Shown here: piece by piece, positions 1 to 8,661 of the stretch
Layout: each line of letters opens with the position of its first letter
Position numbering within the stretch: position 1 is the first letter of the stretch
DNA from: Cytophagaceae bacterium
GTDB taxonomy: Bacteria > Bacteroidota > Bacteroidia > Cytophagales > Spirosomataceae
Direction of reading: 5' to 3'
Assembly: GCA_027488335.1 (NCBI GenBank)
Contig: JAIYBU010000169.1
Span: 1-62,057 of the forward strand
DNA length: 62,057 bases
Notes under the pieces: model-generated
Database searches by the model: none
Told to the model about the DNA's origin: nothing
What the model saw: only the letters and a program-made list of their open reading frames with translations
Position numbers and translations under genes: made by a program

Positions 1-715
1 TATCAAAGAAATGATTGATTTTATTGAGCTGATGGCCAATGCCACGGGTTTACCTGTGGGTATAAAATCGGCGGTTGGAAAATTGGAAATGTGGGAAGAA
101 TTGGCAGATTTAATGAAAAAGACAGGAAAAGGCCCCGATTTTATAACGATTGATGGCGGAGAAGGTGGTACAGGTGCTGCACCTCCGAGTTTTGCCGACC
201 ACGTGTCGTTGCCGTTTGTGTATGCTTTTTCTTCGGTTTACCGTATTTTCCAGAAAAGAGAATTGACAGATAAGCTTACCTTTATTGGTTCGGGCAAACT
301 TGGCTTGCCCGATACGGCAATTATGGCGTTTTCGATGGGTGTTGATGTGATAAATATTGGTCGAGAATCCATGATGTCGATTGGGTGTATTCAAGCTCAA
401 ATATGCCACACAAATCGCTGTCCGAGTGGTGTGGCTACCCAAAATAAATGGTTGCAGGGAGGGATTGACCCTGCACTGAAGAGTGAACGATTCTATAATT
501 ATGTAAAGACACTAACGAAAGAAATTCTGGATATTTGTCATGCCTGCGGATACGAACATCCAAGCCAATTTATGATGGATGATGTAGATGTGGCAATGGG
601 TGATAATAATCGAACACAATCATTACGGACAACGTACCAATACCAAAAAACTCCAGTTAAATTTGAAGGTTTGAAAAAACTTTTGGAAAGTGTGTATTTA
701 GGTGGCAAAAACTGA
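1..715 (+). CDS. Glutamate synthase-domain protein (FMN, 3Fe-4S), C-terminal part
   Basis: The frame is open to the left window edge, so only the last ~237 residues are seen. They match the FMN-binding central domain of glutamate synthase (GltB-like), a cytoplasmic (beta/alpha)8 barrel. DFITIDGGEGGTGAAPP is the FMN/substrate loop. The Cys pattern in IGCIQAQICHTNRC (C-x5-C-x4-C) matches the 3Fe-4S ligands of GltB. The protein ends shortly after the barrel, without the beta-helix GXGXG domain of full GltB, so this is probably a stand-alone 'FMN-binding glutamate synthase family' protein. Its actual substrate cannot be told. An intrinsic terminator follows 25 bases after the stop, so it ends its transcript. 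Confidence 0.88.
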   Translation, partial: IKEMIDFIELMANATGLPVGIKSAVGKLEMWEELADLMKKTGKGPDFITIDGGEGGTGAAPPSFADHVSLPFVYAFSSVYRIFQKRELTDKLTFIGSGKLGLPDTAIMAFSMGVDVINIGRESMMSIGCIQAQICHTNRCPSGVATQNKWLQGGIDPALKSERFYNYVKTLTKEILDICHACGYEHPSQFMMDDVDVAMGDNNRTQSLRTTYQYQKTPVKFEGLKKLLESVYLGGKN

Positions 716-739
716 GTATTTGATAGGAAAAAAACTAAA

Positions 740-768
740 AGCAGTTTCTGAAAAGAAACTGCTTTTTT
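740..768 (+). terminator. Intrinsic terminator of the glutamate synthase-domain gene
   Basis: A perfect 9-bp stem (AGCAGTTTC at 740-748, GAAACTGCT at 755-763) with a 6-base loop runs into six T. Confidence 0.85.
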
Positions 769-961
769 GTTGTACAAAGCACTTTGAAAAATATAAAGTT
801 TGTTTTGGGATAGGAGGCTTATGAAATAATGATAAATGCTTAATGGTGGGTTTTGTGAGGATTTGTGAAGTGTTATTGACAATTTTTTTCTCAGAAACAA
901 AAAATAGAAAAGCAAGAATCAAGTGGCTCTTGCTTTTACTCTCGTCAAACTGCTGTTGATT

Positions 962-1007
962 ATTAAAACCACCACTTTATCAAATGGAAAAAAATGGTGG
1001 TTTTAAT
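962..1007. terminator. 13-bp hairpin, probable bidirectional terminator
   Basis: Arms 962-974 (ATTAAAACCACCA) and 995-1007 (TGGTGGTTTTAAT) pair perfectly around a 20-base loop. It lies directly after the stop of the small minus-strand ORF at 1009-1098. The T-tails are short on both strands, so a terminator role is an inference from position. Confidence 0.45.
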
Positions 1008-1008
1008 G

Positions 1009-1098
1009 TTATACTTTACACGCATTAATGAGTACAATCATTATAAAGATTGATACAAAAAGAAGTTCGTCGAGATTTTCGTAAAATATTTTTTTCAT
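1009..1098 (-). CDS. Possible 29-residue single-pass membrane peptide
   Basis: A minus-strand ORF starts with ATG AAA AAA and reads MKKIFYENLDELL, then a hydrophobic stretch (FVSIFIMIVLI), then NACKV and a TAA stop. The layout (charged N-terminus, one ~15-residue hydrophobic helix, short tail) is that of a small membrane protein, or of a signal peptide ending at a Cys. The stop is two bases from a perfect 13-bp hairpin. No TAnnTTTG box is obvious upstream. The rest of the 716-1382 interval shows no other gene. I do not recognise the peptide, and a chance ORF remains quite possible. Confidence 0.35.
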   Translation of the reverse strand: MKKIFYENLDELLFVSIFIMIVLINACKV

Positions 1099-1382
1099 GG
1101 TTTTTTGGCTTTTTATACAATGATTCCAATTATCATTAAAAGGTTGAAAGCACGATAAAATTTATTTTATTAAACAATGAATAAACTACTTATATCATTT
1201 TTATAATGGATTTTTCTATGAATTTTTGTAGAAATGGCAATGTTTAAATGGCTATATGATTCAGCTTTTTGTTGATACAAACTTCGTTATACAAACGCTC
1301 TCATACAATACCCCGATTTTGGTATTTTTAAAAAAACTTATATCCGTGCCAGTACGTATATTTATCTATTTTAAAGAAGAAA

Positions 1383-2021
1383 TTAAATTAATTTGTGTTC
1401 AACTGCATACTTAATTAAGCCCACGATGGTCTTAGTATTGGTTTTTCTGTAGATATTCTTTCGGTGAGTTTCAACGGTTCGCTCCGAAATACAAAGTTTA
1501 TTGGCGATTTCGGCGTTGGAAAATTCTTGAGCAATAAGTTTTACAATCTCGATTTCCCGTTCAGTTAGGTGATATCCTTCTTCTTCGCTGCGGTTTGATA
1601 AACTTCGCAGAATTTCGTTCGATACTTCTCTGCTAAAATAAATATTTCCTTGAGCAATAGTTTTGATGGCTTCGATGAGTTCGTCACGACCAATAGTTTT
1701 GATAATAAAACCTGAAATTCCAGCATCAATTAAATCGTGGACGATGGAGACATCATACGAAACCGAGAGTGCTAAAACCTTTACGTTGGGAAATCGTTTC
1801 TTGACTTTTTGGGTAAGCTCGATGCCTGTCATTTTAGGCATGTAGAGGTCAGTCATTAGTACATCAACTGGATTTAAATTCAGAAAATTTAGGGCAGAAT
1901 TGCCATCGGAGCATTTTCCAATTACTTTGAAATCGCCCACGCCTTGTAGCATGGCTTCTATGCCATCCAACAAAATTTGGTGGTCGTCAACGATTAAAAT
2001 TTGTAATTCACTGCCTGACAT
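1383..2021 (-). CDS. Response regulator, NarL/FixJ (LuxR) family
   Basis: A 212-residue two-domain regulator of normal family length. The N-terminal receiver domain (about residues 6-122) has the acidic pair D12-D13, phospho-acceptor D58 in MTDLYMP and the conserved Lys in GFIIKT. The C-terminal LuxR helix-turn-helix (about 148-210) includes LTEREIEIVKLIAQ and SNAEIANKLCISERTVETHR. Its ATG overlaps the stop of the kinase gene upstream (TAATG), which implies translational coupling, so the two are almost certainly a cognate pair. Phosphorylation should drive dimerisation and DNA binding; the targets cannot be read from the window. Confidence 0.93.
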   Translation of the reverse strand: MSGSELQILIVDDHQILLDGIEAMLQGVGDFKVIGKCSDGNSALNFLNLNPVDVLMTDLYMPKMTGIELTQKVKKRFPNVKVLALSVSYDVSIVHDLIDAGISGFIIKTIGRDELIEAIKTIAQGNIYFSREVSNEILRSLSNRSEEEGYHLTEREIEIVKLIAQEFSNAEIANKLCISERTVETHRKNIYRKTNTKTIVGLIKYAVEHKLI

Positions 2022-3934
2022 TAGTTTTGATTCAAGGGAATTTCAATTACTACACTTGTACCTTTTCCGATTGATGAATCAAAATTAACATTTCCGTTTA
2101 GATATTCGACACGAGTTGCAATGTTTTTTAGGCCAATTCCATGATTTTCTGTGTTAGCGGTGTCAAATCCACGACCATTATCTTCAATAATCAAAATGAG
2201 TTCGTCATCGTGTCGAACCAGTTCGATGCTCACCTTTTTGGCTTCGGCGTGTTTAATAATATTGCTGATAATCTCTTGGATGATTCGATAAAGTACTAAT
2301 TCTATTTTTTCATCGGAACGTTCTTTAAAACCTACAATTTGGAGTTTGATTTCAAGTTTTCCGAGAGCATTTATTTTATTGGTAAATTGCTTGAGTGCCG
2401 AAGTTAGACCAAACTTTGTGAGTGAACTTGGCATCATATTATGCGATATTTCACGGATTTCCTTGATGCTATCTTCGAGTAAATCAAGTGAGTTTTGCAT
2501 CTCCGATGACTCAATTTTTTTCTGCGAAACATAATTACCGAGTGTCATGCGGGCAGCAGCCAATGTTTGCCCAATACCATCGTGTAGGTCACGGGCTATT
2601 CGGATGCGTTCACGCTCTTCGGCTTCCAAAACTGCTTGGGTTCGTTGTTGTTGGACAAGATTTTTTTCAATCAAAAGTTTTTCGCTCATGGTTTGAATGA
2701 GCTTTACACGATAGGCTAATAAAATACTTAGAGCAATAATTTCTATCAAAAAAGCAATAACGAAAACGTCGATGCCTGCTAAATAACTTCCTGGTAAAAT
2801 TTCGTAGGTGCTTAGACCCGAATAAAAAGCTACAAAAAATACAGGCAAATTTGCCAAAAGATAATAGGTGGCGTCTTTTTTGAAATGATTGAGATAGATA
2901 CAATAAATTGTTGTGCCAAAAACAAAAAATGGAGGAATTGAGAAGCCTAAACTCACCAAAAATGTAATGGATGTGGTAAAGGTATTGAATAAATAATTGT
3001 CGAGAATAAGATTATCAACTAAACTTATAAGTATAAGTAAGCTAAACGAAATGATAAAAAAATTACTATACCAATAAAAAAGTTGATTTTTGAGTAAATC
3101 CCAGCGAAGATAGCTTCTAATAAAAATTATATTAGTAATCATCAAAAGCATGGTGGCAATATACTGTACTTTATCTCCCTCGATACCAAAGCTACCATCG
3201 CCATAAACCCTAATAAAATACCCCTGCATGGTATATATAAAACCAAGTGCAACCAGTACGTAAATCCCATAATATAAATAAAGTTTTTCGTTGAAAACCA
3301 ATGAAAGTAGTATCGAAACAAAAAAAACGAACAGAAAAATGCCAGAAATAAAGCCCCACCCAAAATGGTCGTTGGTTGGGTAATAATAATCAAAATTGTT
3401 TTTCTCCCAAATGGTTAGCGGAAATGAAATTGACCCAAAATTCTTGCGAATTTTTAAGTAATAAAAAACTTCTTGTCGAGGTTGTAGAGTTGTTGGGAAT
3501 ATAAAGTCTCGGTGTTTGATGCGGCGGTTCTGTTGGGGTATTTTCCAGTTAAGTGATTGATGGTCAATTATTTGTCTTTTTTCTACTACATAAAACTCAA
3601 CTTCATCATACAGTGAGAGGTGTAAATGAATAAGTAACTCTTGAATCATATTTGTCGAATTTTTTAATTCGACTCTAAACCAATACGGACGACCATTCGC
3701 CCAATATGTAGGTACGCTACCTTTTGCTTTTTCAAATTTATAAACCTGTGGAAATGCAACGAGTTTCTCAATCAGAAAAGATTCGGTGAGTTCTGGTAAA
3801 TAATAAATACCTTCGGGCATACTAAGTTCTCGCCAAGAACCATCATATTTGATAACTTCTCCCTGACTTTTATCTTGTGCCAAAAGATGGAAGTTGATTA
3901 GCAAAAGCAATAAAGGGAGAAGTTGTTGTTTCAT
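2021..3934 (-). CDS. 7TM-DISM sensor histidine kinase (HisKA_3 type)
   Basis: 637 residues. A signal peptide (ends near LLAQ, residue 20) precedes a periplasmic 7TMR-DISMED2-like beta-domain (about 45-170, with RPYWFRVELKN), seven hydrophobic segments (about 190-405) and a short linker helix. The kinase core has RIARDLHDGIGQ with phospho-acceptor H451 (HisKA_3), then an HATPase_c domain with the N-box around IISNIIKHAEA, G1 DNGRGFD and G2 GIGLKN. This is the usual partner type for LuxR regulators. DISM domains are thought to bind extracellular carbohydrates or other small ligands, but the ligand here is unknown. It is the first gene of a two-gene operon and has its own -7 box. Confidence 0.92.
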   Translation of the reverse strand: MKQQLLPLLLLLINFHLLAQDKSQGEVIKYDGSWRELSMPEGIYYLPELTESFLIEKLVAFPQVYKFEKAKGSVPTYWANGRPYWFRVELKNSTNMIQELLIHLHLSLYDEVEFYVVEKRQIIDHQSLNWKIPQQNRRIKHRDFIFPTTLQPRQEVFYYLKIRKNFGSISFPLTIWEKNNFDYYYPTNDHFGWGFISGIFLFVFFVSILLSLVFNEKLYLYYGIYVLVALGFIYTMQGYFIRVYGDGSFGIEGDKVQYIATMLLMITNIIFIRSYLRWDLLKNQLFYWYSNFFIISFSLLILISLVDNLILDNYLFNTFTTSITFLVSLGFSIPPFFVFGTTIYCIYLNHFKKDATYYLLANLPVFFVAFYSGLSTYEILPGSYLAGIDVFVIAFLIEIIALSILLAYRVKLIQTMSEKLLIEKNLVQQQRTQAVLEAEERERIRIARDLHDGIGQTLAAARMTLGNYVSQKKIESSEMQNSLDLLEDSIKEIREISHNMMPSSLTKFGLTSALKQFTNKINALGKLEIKLQIVGFKERSDEKIELVLYRIIQEIISNIIKHAEAKKVSIELVRHDDELILIIEDNGRGFDTANTENHGIGLKNIATRVEYLNGNVNFDSSIGKGTSVVIEIPLNQN

Positions 3935-3956
3935 GGTTGAAAAATTAGCTTCAAGT

Positions 3957-3964
3957 CAAAATTA
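3957..3964 (-). promoter_or_regulatory. -7 box of the kinase/regulator operon
   Basis: The minus strand reads TAATTTTG, matching the Bacteroidota -7 consensus TAnnTTTG, 22 bases before the kinase ATG. No convincing -33 TTTG is seen. Confidence 0.45.
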
Positions 3965-3973
3965 AGCCGAATA

Positions 3974-4035
3974 AGTGCGGTACATCTTGATAGATTCAAA
4001 GTTCTAACGAAATAGCTTGTCAGATGTGCCACACT
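3974..4035. repeat. 14-bp imperfect inverted repeat upstream of the kinase operon
   Basis: Arms 3974-3987 (AGTGCGGTACATCT) and 4022-4035 (AGATGTGCCACACT) pair with two mismatches around a 34-base spacer. They lie between the end of the SpmA/B-like gene and the kinase -7 box. No T-tail follows on the minus strand, so it is a weak terminator candidate and could be an operator. Confidence 0.3.
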
Positions 4036-4050
4036 TTATCTGACTCAAAA

Positions 4051-5286
4051 TCAATAAAAGAAAATATACGAAACAATAATAGCAGTAATTACACCTGCCA
4101 AATCGGCTAAAAGCCCTGCCACAAGCGTATAACGAGTGTTTTTGATATTGACCGAGCCAAAATAGAGTGCTAAAACATATAAAATGGTATCCGAACAAGC
4201 TTGAAATACACACGATAAACGCCCAACGAACGAGTCAGCACCAAAGGTTTTCATTGAGTCAATCATCATGGCTCTTGAGCCACTGCCACTCAATGGGTGC
4301 ATGAGAGCGGTTGGAAGGGCATCGGTAAAATCGGTGTTCATGCCTGTCAAACCGAAAATCCATTTGAGGGCTTCAACGATATAAGTCAACGCTCCCGAAT
4401 TACGGAAGGCACCAATAGCGACTAACAAACCCACCAAATAAGGAATAACCTTGATTGATGTTTCAAAACCCAGTTTTGCACCTTCAATAAATGCAGGAAA
4501 AATATTGACTTTCTTGTAAACTGCTCCGCCCACAAAGCCTACAATAAAAACAAATAGAATCATATTACTGACTACTTTCGAGGTCACTTCGATTTCTTCT
4601 TTTGGCAAACGAGAAAAATACCACAGTACAAAACCGATGAAGCCTGTAAGTCCTAAGAGCCACGATAGGAGGGTTTTGTCGAAGAAATTGATACGTTGTT
4701 TGATTCCCACAAAAAGCATTCCTGTGAGTGTAGCCACATACACCGAAATTAAGGCAGGAATAAAAATATCGGCAGGGTCGGCTGCATTATAAATGGCACG
4801 CTGAGCCATGATGCTCAACGGAATAAGCACTGGCCCCGCACTGTGTAGCACCATAAACATAATTTGGGCATTGGAAGCCGTATCTTTGCTCGGATTTAGC
4901 TCTTGTAAACTCTGCATCGCACTTAAGCCAAATGGTGTAGCGGCATTATCGAGGCCGAGCATATTGGCCGAAAAATTCATAATCATTTGTCCGTTGGCTG
5001 GGTGGTCTTTGGGTACTTCTGGAAAAAGCTTGCTAAAAAATGGAGCAATGATGCGAGCCATTCGGCGAATAACGCCTGCTTCTTCTCCAATTTTTAGAAT
5101 TCCCAAGAAAAAAGTCATCACACCTGCCAGCGGCAAGGCAATATCCATCACGGCTATTTTTGAAGAATCGAACATTCCTTCGATGATAATCTTGAAAATT
5201 TCGGTATCACCCAAAAAGATGAGTTTGAATAATGCCACAACAAATGCAATCAGAAAAAAAGCTACCCAAATATAGTTTAATGCCAT
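4051..5286 (-). CDS. Nucleoside recognition (SpmA/SpmB-like fusion) membrane protein
   Basis: 411 residues with about nine hydrophobic helices. Two gate-type halves can be seen. The first holds ALPLAGVMTFFLGILKIGEEAG and NMLGLDNAATPFGL; the second, after about residue 255, holds PYLVGLLVAIGAFRNSGAL and ALMHPLSGSGSRAMMID. The arrangement matches spore maturation proteins A and B fused into one chain, the common form in non-sporulating Bacteroidota. The transported or sensed molecule is not known for these relatives. No linked gene explains its role. Confidence 0.85.
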   Translation of the reverse strand: MALNYIWVAFFLIAFVVALFKLIFLGDTEIFKIIIEGMFDSSKIAVMDIALPLAGVMTFFLGILKIGEEAGVIRRMARIIAPFFSKLFPEVPKDHPANGQMIMNFSANMLGLDNAATPFGLSAMQSLQELNPSKDTASNAQIMFMVLHSAGPVLIPLSIMAQRAIYNAADPADIFIPALISVYVATLTGMLFVGIKQRINFFDKTLLSWLLGLTGFIGFVLWYFSRLPKEEIEVTSKVVSNMILFVFIVGFVGGAVYKKVNIFPAFIEGAKLGFETSIKVIPYLVGLLVAIGAFRNSGALTYIVEALKWIFGLTGMNTDFTDALPTALMHPLSGSGSRAMMIDSMKTFGADSFVGRLSCVFQACSDTILYVLALYFGSVNIKNTRYTLVAGLLADLAGVITAIIVSYIFFY

Positions 5287-5393
5287 AAATTTGACGGTTT
5301 AAGTTTAGATTTGTGGCTAATTTAAGGATAAACCACGATTTTTCGATTTTTTACCTAAAATTTGATTCTGTCACATCGAAATTTTCATCTAAA

Positions 5394-6155
5394 ATGATGT
5401 TTTCAAATAGAGTTTTATTTTCATACATATTATTGTTGGGTGTTTGGGCTTGCCAAACAAAAAAAGCAGCGGATAAAAAGAAGACAGATTCGGTAGTTAC
5501 GAAAAAAGATAGTGTTGTAGCCCTTAGGCAATCAATAGTTCCCGAAGTTGAGCAACGAATGATTAAACAAGGGTTGGTTGATATTCAAACTCTCGATTCG
5601 ACCATCATGGTTGAACTGAAATATTCTACGACTGATAATTTTGTGAAAACCGATGTTTATGGCGATTTAACTCGTGCGTATCTTCAATCCAAACCCGCCG
5701 AAATGCTCGTAAAAGCCAGCAAGGCTTTGCAAGAAAAATATCCTGATTATAGGTTGTTGGTTTATGATGCCGCTCGCCCCCTGACGGTACAGCATACGCT
5801 TTGGAATTTGCTCGATAGTATTCCGCCCAAAAAGCGAGAAGATTTTGTGGCAAGCCCTGCGATTGCGTCTATCCATAATTTTGGCTCAGCAGTTGACCTA
5901 ACGGTTTATGATAATGTAAATAAAAAACCACTTGATATGGGCACAAAGTATGATTTTTTTGGAGATTTGGCTTACCCACGTTTAGAATACAAAATGCTAA
6001 AAGAAGGTAAATTAAATAAAGAACAAGTAGCTAATCGAATCGTATTACGTGAAGCTATGATAAAATCGGGCTATATGCGAATCGAAAGTGAATGGTGGCA
6101 TTTTAATGCCATCTCACGAGCAAAAGCAAAGCGTTTGTATAAGATTGTGGAGTAA
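5394..6155 (+). CDS. D-alanyl-D-alanine dipeptidase (VanX/DdpX family), lipoprotein
   Basis: About 253 residues from the ATG at 5394; an in-frame alternative at 5313 would bury the signal peptide, so I reject it. The N-terminus MMFSNRVLFSYILLLGVWAC is a lipoprotein signal with Cys at the lipobox, pointing to the periplasm or outer membrane. Zinc ligands match the VanX family: SIHNFGSAVDL (SxHxxGxAxD) and ESEWWHF (ExxWH). The enzyme hydrolyses D-Ala-D-Ala, here presumably in peptidoglycan recycling. There is no vanH/vanA partner nearby, so nothing suggests glycopeptide resistance. Confidence 0.9.
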   Translation: MMFSNRVLFSYILLLGVWACQTKKAADKKKTDSVVTKKDSVVALRQSIVPEVEQRMIKQGLVDIQTLDSTIMVELKYSTTDNFVKTDVYGDLTRAYLQSKPAEMLVKASKALQEKYPDYRLLVYDAARPLTVQHTLWNLLDSIPPKKREDFVASPAIASIHNFGSAVDLTVYDNVNKKPLDMGTKYDFFGDLAYPRLEYKMLKEGKLNKEQVANRIVLREAMIKSGYMRIESEWWHFNAISRAKAKRLYKIVE

Positions 6156-6240
6156 AGTTGGTGTTTAGGGGCAATGGTTTGCGGTTAACCGTAGTTTTAA
6201 AGAGATTTCAGTTGACCAATTGCCAACTTTTTAAAAGCAA

Positions 6241-6269
6241 AAAGCAACTATCCAGAAGACAGTTGCTTT
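6241..6269. terminator. Terminator between convergent genes
   Basis: A 9-bp perfect stem (AAAGCAACT at 6241-6249, AGTTGCTTT at 6261-6269) lies between the dipeptidase gene and the convergent LytTR gene and can serve both. Confidence 0.7.
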
Positions 6270-6356
6270 ATTAATCACCTAACCACTAAAAAGTATTATG
6301 AAAAGAGTATAATACCAGTAATCTTTATTGAGAAATGCCTTTTGAGCATCAAATTT

Positions 6357-6746
6357 CTACTTATTATAAAACGAAAATTTTTTAATTACGGCCTTCACTT
6401 TTCTCCGAGAAATCTCAATGTTTTTTCCTCCATCAAAAGCCACTGCACTATTATTTGCCTGAATATCTAAACCTTTTGCATAGAGAATATTTACGAGGTG
6501 CGATTTATGAACTCTGATGAAAAAAGTGTCATCTAAAATTCCTTCATAATGTTTCAACGTTCGAGCCGAAATGTATTTTTGGGTTTGTGTATGCACAACT
6601 GTATAATTACAGTCTCCTTCCAATCGAACAATTTTTTCTATGGGGACACTCACAAGCTTATTGGAGCAATGCAACTTTATTTGTTTCTTTTTGTATTCGT
6701 TGTTTTTGACAGCAATGCGGTTTGGTATGTGGTCTAAGTTCTTCAT
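6357..6746 (-). CDS. Stand-alone LytTR DNA-binding protein
   Basis: 129 residues, almost entirely one LytTR domain (about 22-125): VPIEKIVRLEGDCNYT, TFFIRVHKSHLVN and IEISRRKVKAVIKKF. There is no receiver domain and no membrane segment, so it acts without phospho-relay or through an unidentified partner. Such one-domain LytTR proteins are frequent in Bacteroidota. It has a well-formed promoter and is transcribed alone. Its targets are unknown. Confidence 0.85.
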   Translation of the reverse strand: MKNLDHIPNRIAVKNNEYKKKQIKLHCSNKLVSVPIEKIVRLEGDCNYTVVHTQTQKYISARTLKHYEGILDDTFFIRVHKSHLVNILYAKGLDIQANNSAVAFDGGKNIEISRRKVKAVIKKFSFYNK

Positions 6747-6768
6747 GATTTTCAGAGTTTTGTTTCAA

Positions 6769-6798
6769 CAAACATAACTCCTAATCGACAAAATTCAA
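6769..6798 (-). promoter_or_regulatory. Bacteroidota-type promoter of the LytTR gene
   Basis: On the minus strand TTG (6798-6796) is followed after 19 bases by TATGTTTG (6776-6769), fitting the TTG/TAnnTTTG consensus and spacing. The ATG is 23 bases downstream of the -7 box. Confidence 0.6.
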
Positions 6799-6961
6799 GT
6801 TTACGTAAAAATACGTTTAAACTTTAAGTAATTGAGTATTAGATTGTTATGTGTATTATGAAAATAATAATGCGTAAAAACCCCTAACAAAATAGGTATT
6901 ATTACGTGTACTCTTTTTAGTATTTAAAACGTAAAAATATGGGAGAATCTGACATTATTCA

Positions 6962-6969
6962 TATATTTG
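6962..6969 (+). promoter_or_regulatory. -7 box of pheS
   Basis: TATATTTG matches TAnnTTTG. It contains the in-frame TTG at 6967, so that codon cannot be the start; transcription should begin near 6976 and translation at the GTG at 6997. Confidence 0.55.
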
Positions 6970-6996
6970 CACATAAATTTATTAAACGGTACTCAG

Positions 6997-8031
6997 GTGT
7001 TAGATAAGATTCAAGAATTATTAGGCGAAATTGATGCTGTTGTAGTCAATAGCAAAGATGATTTAGAAAAGTTTCGGATTAAATATATTAGCCGAAAAGG
7101 AATACTCAATGACCTTTTTGACGAGTTTAAAACAGTAGCCAATGAGCAGAAACGTGCGGTTGGACAAGAACTTAATAAGCTGAAAAACCTTGCAGAGCAA
7201 AAACTAAGAGATTTTACGGAAACTCTTGAGCAAAACGCAGGAGATTCGGGTGTAAATGGGCTTGACCTAACGCTACCTGTTGCACCTAATTTTGCAGGGT
7301 CTATTCATCCGCTTACGCTTACTCGCCAGCGTGTGTTGGAGATTTTTGCTCGAATGGGCTTTAATCATGAAGATGGCCCAGAGGTTGAGACCGATTGGTA
7401 TAATTTTACCGCCTTAAATTTTCCAGAAGACCATCCTGCTCGTGAAATGCAAGATACGTTTTTTGTGGAAAAGAAAGAAATCCAAAAAGATGATGTTTTG
7501 CTTCGTACACACACATCAAACGTACAAGTGCGATTAATGGAACACAAGAAGCCACCGATTCGCTCATTGATGATTGGTCGTGTGTATCGCAACGAAGCAA
7601 TTTCGGCGAGAGCTCACTGCCAATTTCATCAGATAGAAGGGCTTTATGTAGATAAAAAAGTAAGTTTTAAAGACTTAAAAGATACGCTTTATCATTTCGC
7701 CAAAGAAATGTTCGACAAAGATACCAAGATACGTCTGCGTCCGAGTTATTTCCCTTTCACCGAGCCAAGTGCTGAAATTGATATTTCGTGTTTTATCTGT
7801 AAGGGTTCGGGTTGTAATATTTGTAAGCATTCGGGTTGGGTAGAAATTGCAGGTTCGGGTATGGTTGACCCTAATGTTTTAGAAAACAGTGGAATAGATT
7901 CAGAAGAATATACAGGTTTTGCTTTCGGAATGGGGATTGAGCGTATCACAATGCTCCGCTACGGTGTGAAAGATTTACGTCTTTTCTTTGAAAATGATGT
8001 GCGATTTTTAAGACAGTTTGAGGGAGCATAG
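6997..8031 (+). CDS. pheS: Phenylalanine--tRNA ligase alpha subunit
   Basis: 344 residues from a GTG start, which gives the usual family N-terminus (M)LDKIQELL. A TTG ten codons earlier lies inside the -7 promoter box. The N-terminal coiled-coil arm (about 1-90) is followed by the class II catalytic core with motif 2 (RSLMIGRVYRNE, then HCQFHQIEGLYVD) and motif 3 (GFAFGMGIERITMLRYG). It pairs with PheT, not in this window, to charge tRNA-Phe. The stop codon falls at the edge of an inverted-repeat element shared with the convergent methyltransferase gene. Confidence 0.95.
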   Translation: MLDKIQELLGEIDAVVVNSKDDLEKFRIKYISRKGILNDLFDEFKTVANEQKRAVGQELNKLKNLAEQKLRDFTETLEQNAGDSGVNGLDLTLPVAPNFAGSIHPLTLTRQRVLEIFARMGFNHEDGPEVETDWYNFTALNFPEDHPAREMQDTFFVEKKEIQKDDVLLRTHTSNVQVRLMEHKKPPIRSLMIGRVYRNEAISARAHCQFHQIEGLYVDKKVSFKDLKDTLYHFAKEMFDKDTKIRLRPSYFPFTEPSAEIDISCFICKGSGCNICKHSGWVEIAGSGMVDPNVLENSGIDSEEYTGFAFGMGIERITMLRYGVKDLRLFFENDVRFLRQFEGA

Positions 8032-8143
8032 CTCCCCCGCCCCTAAAGAGGAGCTGTTGTTCACGCTCAACAAAAAAGCGAAGTTTTCAAAATGAAAACT
8101 TCGCTTTTTATTTTTTTAAGCTCCCCTTTAGGGGCGAGGGGCT
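8030..8143. repeat. Nested inverted repeat with inner terminator hairpin
   Basis: Outer GC-rich arms 8030-8055 and 8119-8143 are imperfect reverse complements (AGCTCCCC and CGCCCCTAAAG parts). Inside them is a perfect 16-bp hairpin, 8073-8088 with 8094-8109, with T-rich flanks on both sides, which is a bidirectional terminator for pheS and the convergent methyltransferase. The outer arms take in part of the pheS stop codon and encode the last residues and stop of the methyltransferase. Confidence 0.75.
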
Positions 8144-8661
8144 TTACTCACAAAATCCCAGCAAATAATACCGACTGTTACTGATATATTCAAAGAATGT
8201 TTTGTGCCAAATTGCGGAATTTCTAAGCAATTATTAGCCAGTTCAATCACTTCTTGATTTACACCAAAAACTTCATTTCCGAACACAAACGCATATTTTT
8301 GATTAGATTTTGGTTCAAAATTGTTCAATTTTAAGCTATTTTCTACTTGCTCAACCGCCAAAACCACATAACCGCTCGCGTGTAATTCTTTTACTAAATC
8401 AATTACATTTGCTCGGTATTCCCAAGCTACTGAATCAGTTGAGCCGAGAGCCGTTTTTTCGATTTCTCGGTGCGGAGGTGTGGCCGTTATGCCGCACAAA
8501 TATATTTTTTCTACCAAAAAAGCATCGGCTGTGCGGAATGCCGAGCCTACATTATTCATGCTTCTAATATCATCCAGAATGATACAGAAATTGTTTTTAT
8601 TTGTTTCCTTAAAATCTTCAACCGATAGGCGGTTGAGTTCGTCCATTTGGAGTTTTCTCAT
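8128..8661 (-). CDS. TrmH/SpoU-family RNA 2'-O-methyltransferase
   Basis: 177 residues, a compact SPOUT methyltransferase without an N-terminal substrate-binding domain. The three family motifs are present: motif 1 NNVGSAFRTADA, motif 2 FGNEVFGV and motif 3 SLNISVTVGI, which together form the knotted SAM site. It should methylate a ribose in tRNA or rRNA; the position cannot be deduced. The last residues (KAPRP) and the TAA come from the inverted-repeat arm, suggesting that the original C-terminus was changed by insertion of that element. Confidence 0.88.
   Translation of the reverse strand: MRKLQMDELNRLSVEDFKETNKNNFCIILDDIRSMNNVGSAFRTADAFLVEKIYLCGITATPPHREIEKTALGSTDSVAWEYRANVIDLVKELHASGYVVLAVEQVENSLKLNNFEPKSNQKYAFVFGNEVFGVNQEVIELANNCLEIPQFGTKHSLNISVTVGIICWDFVSKAPRP

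Noticed and set aside
5394..6155. Glycopeptide resistance (vanX) locus
   Set aside because: There are no vanH, vanA, vanR or vanS genes beside it; a recycling dipeptidase is the simpler reading.
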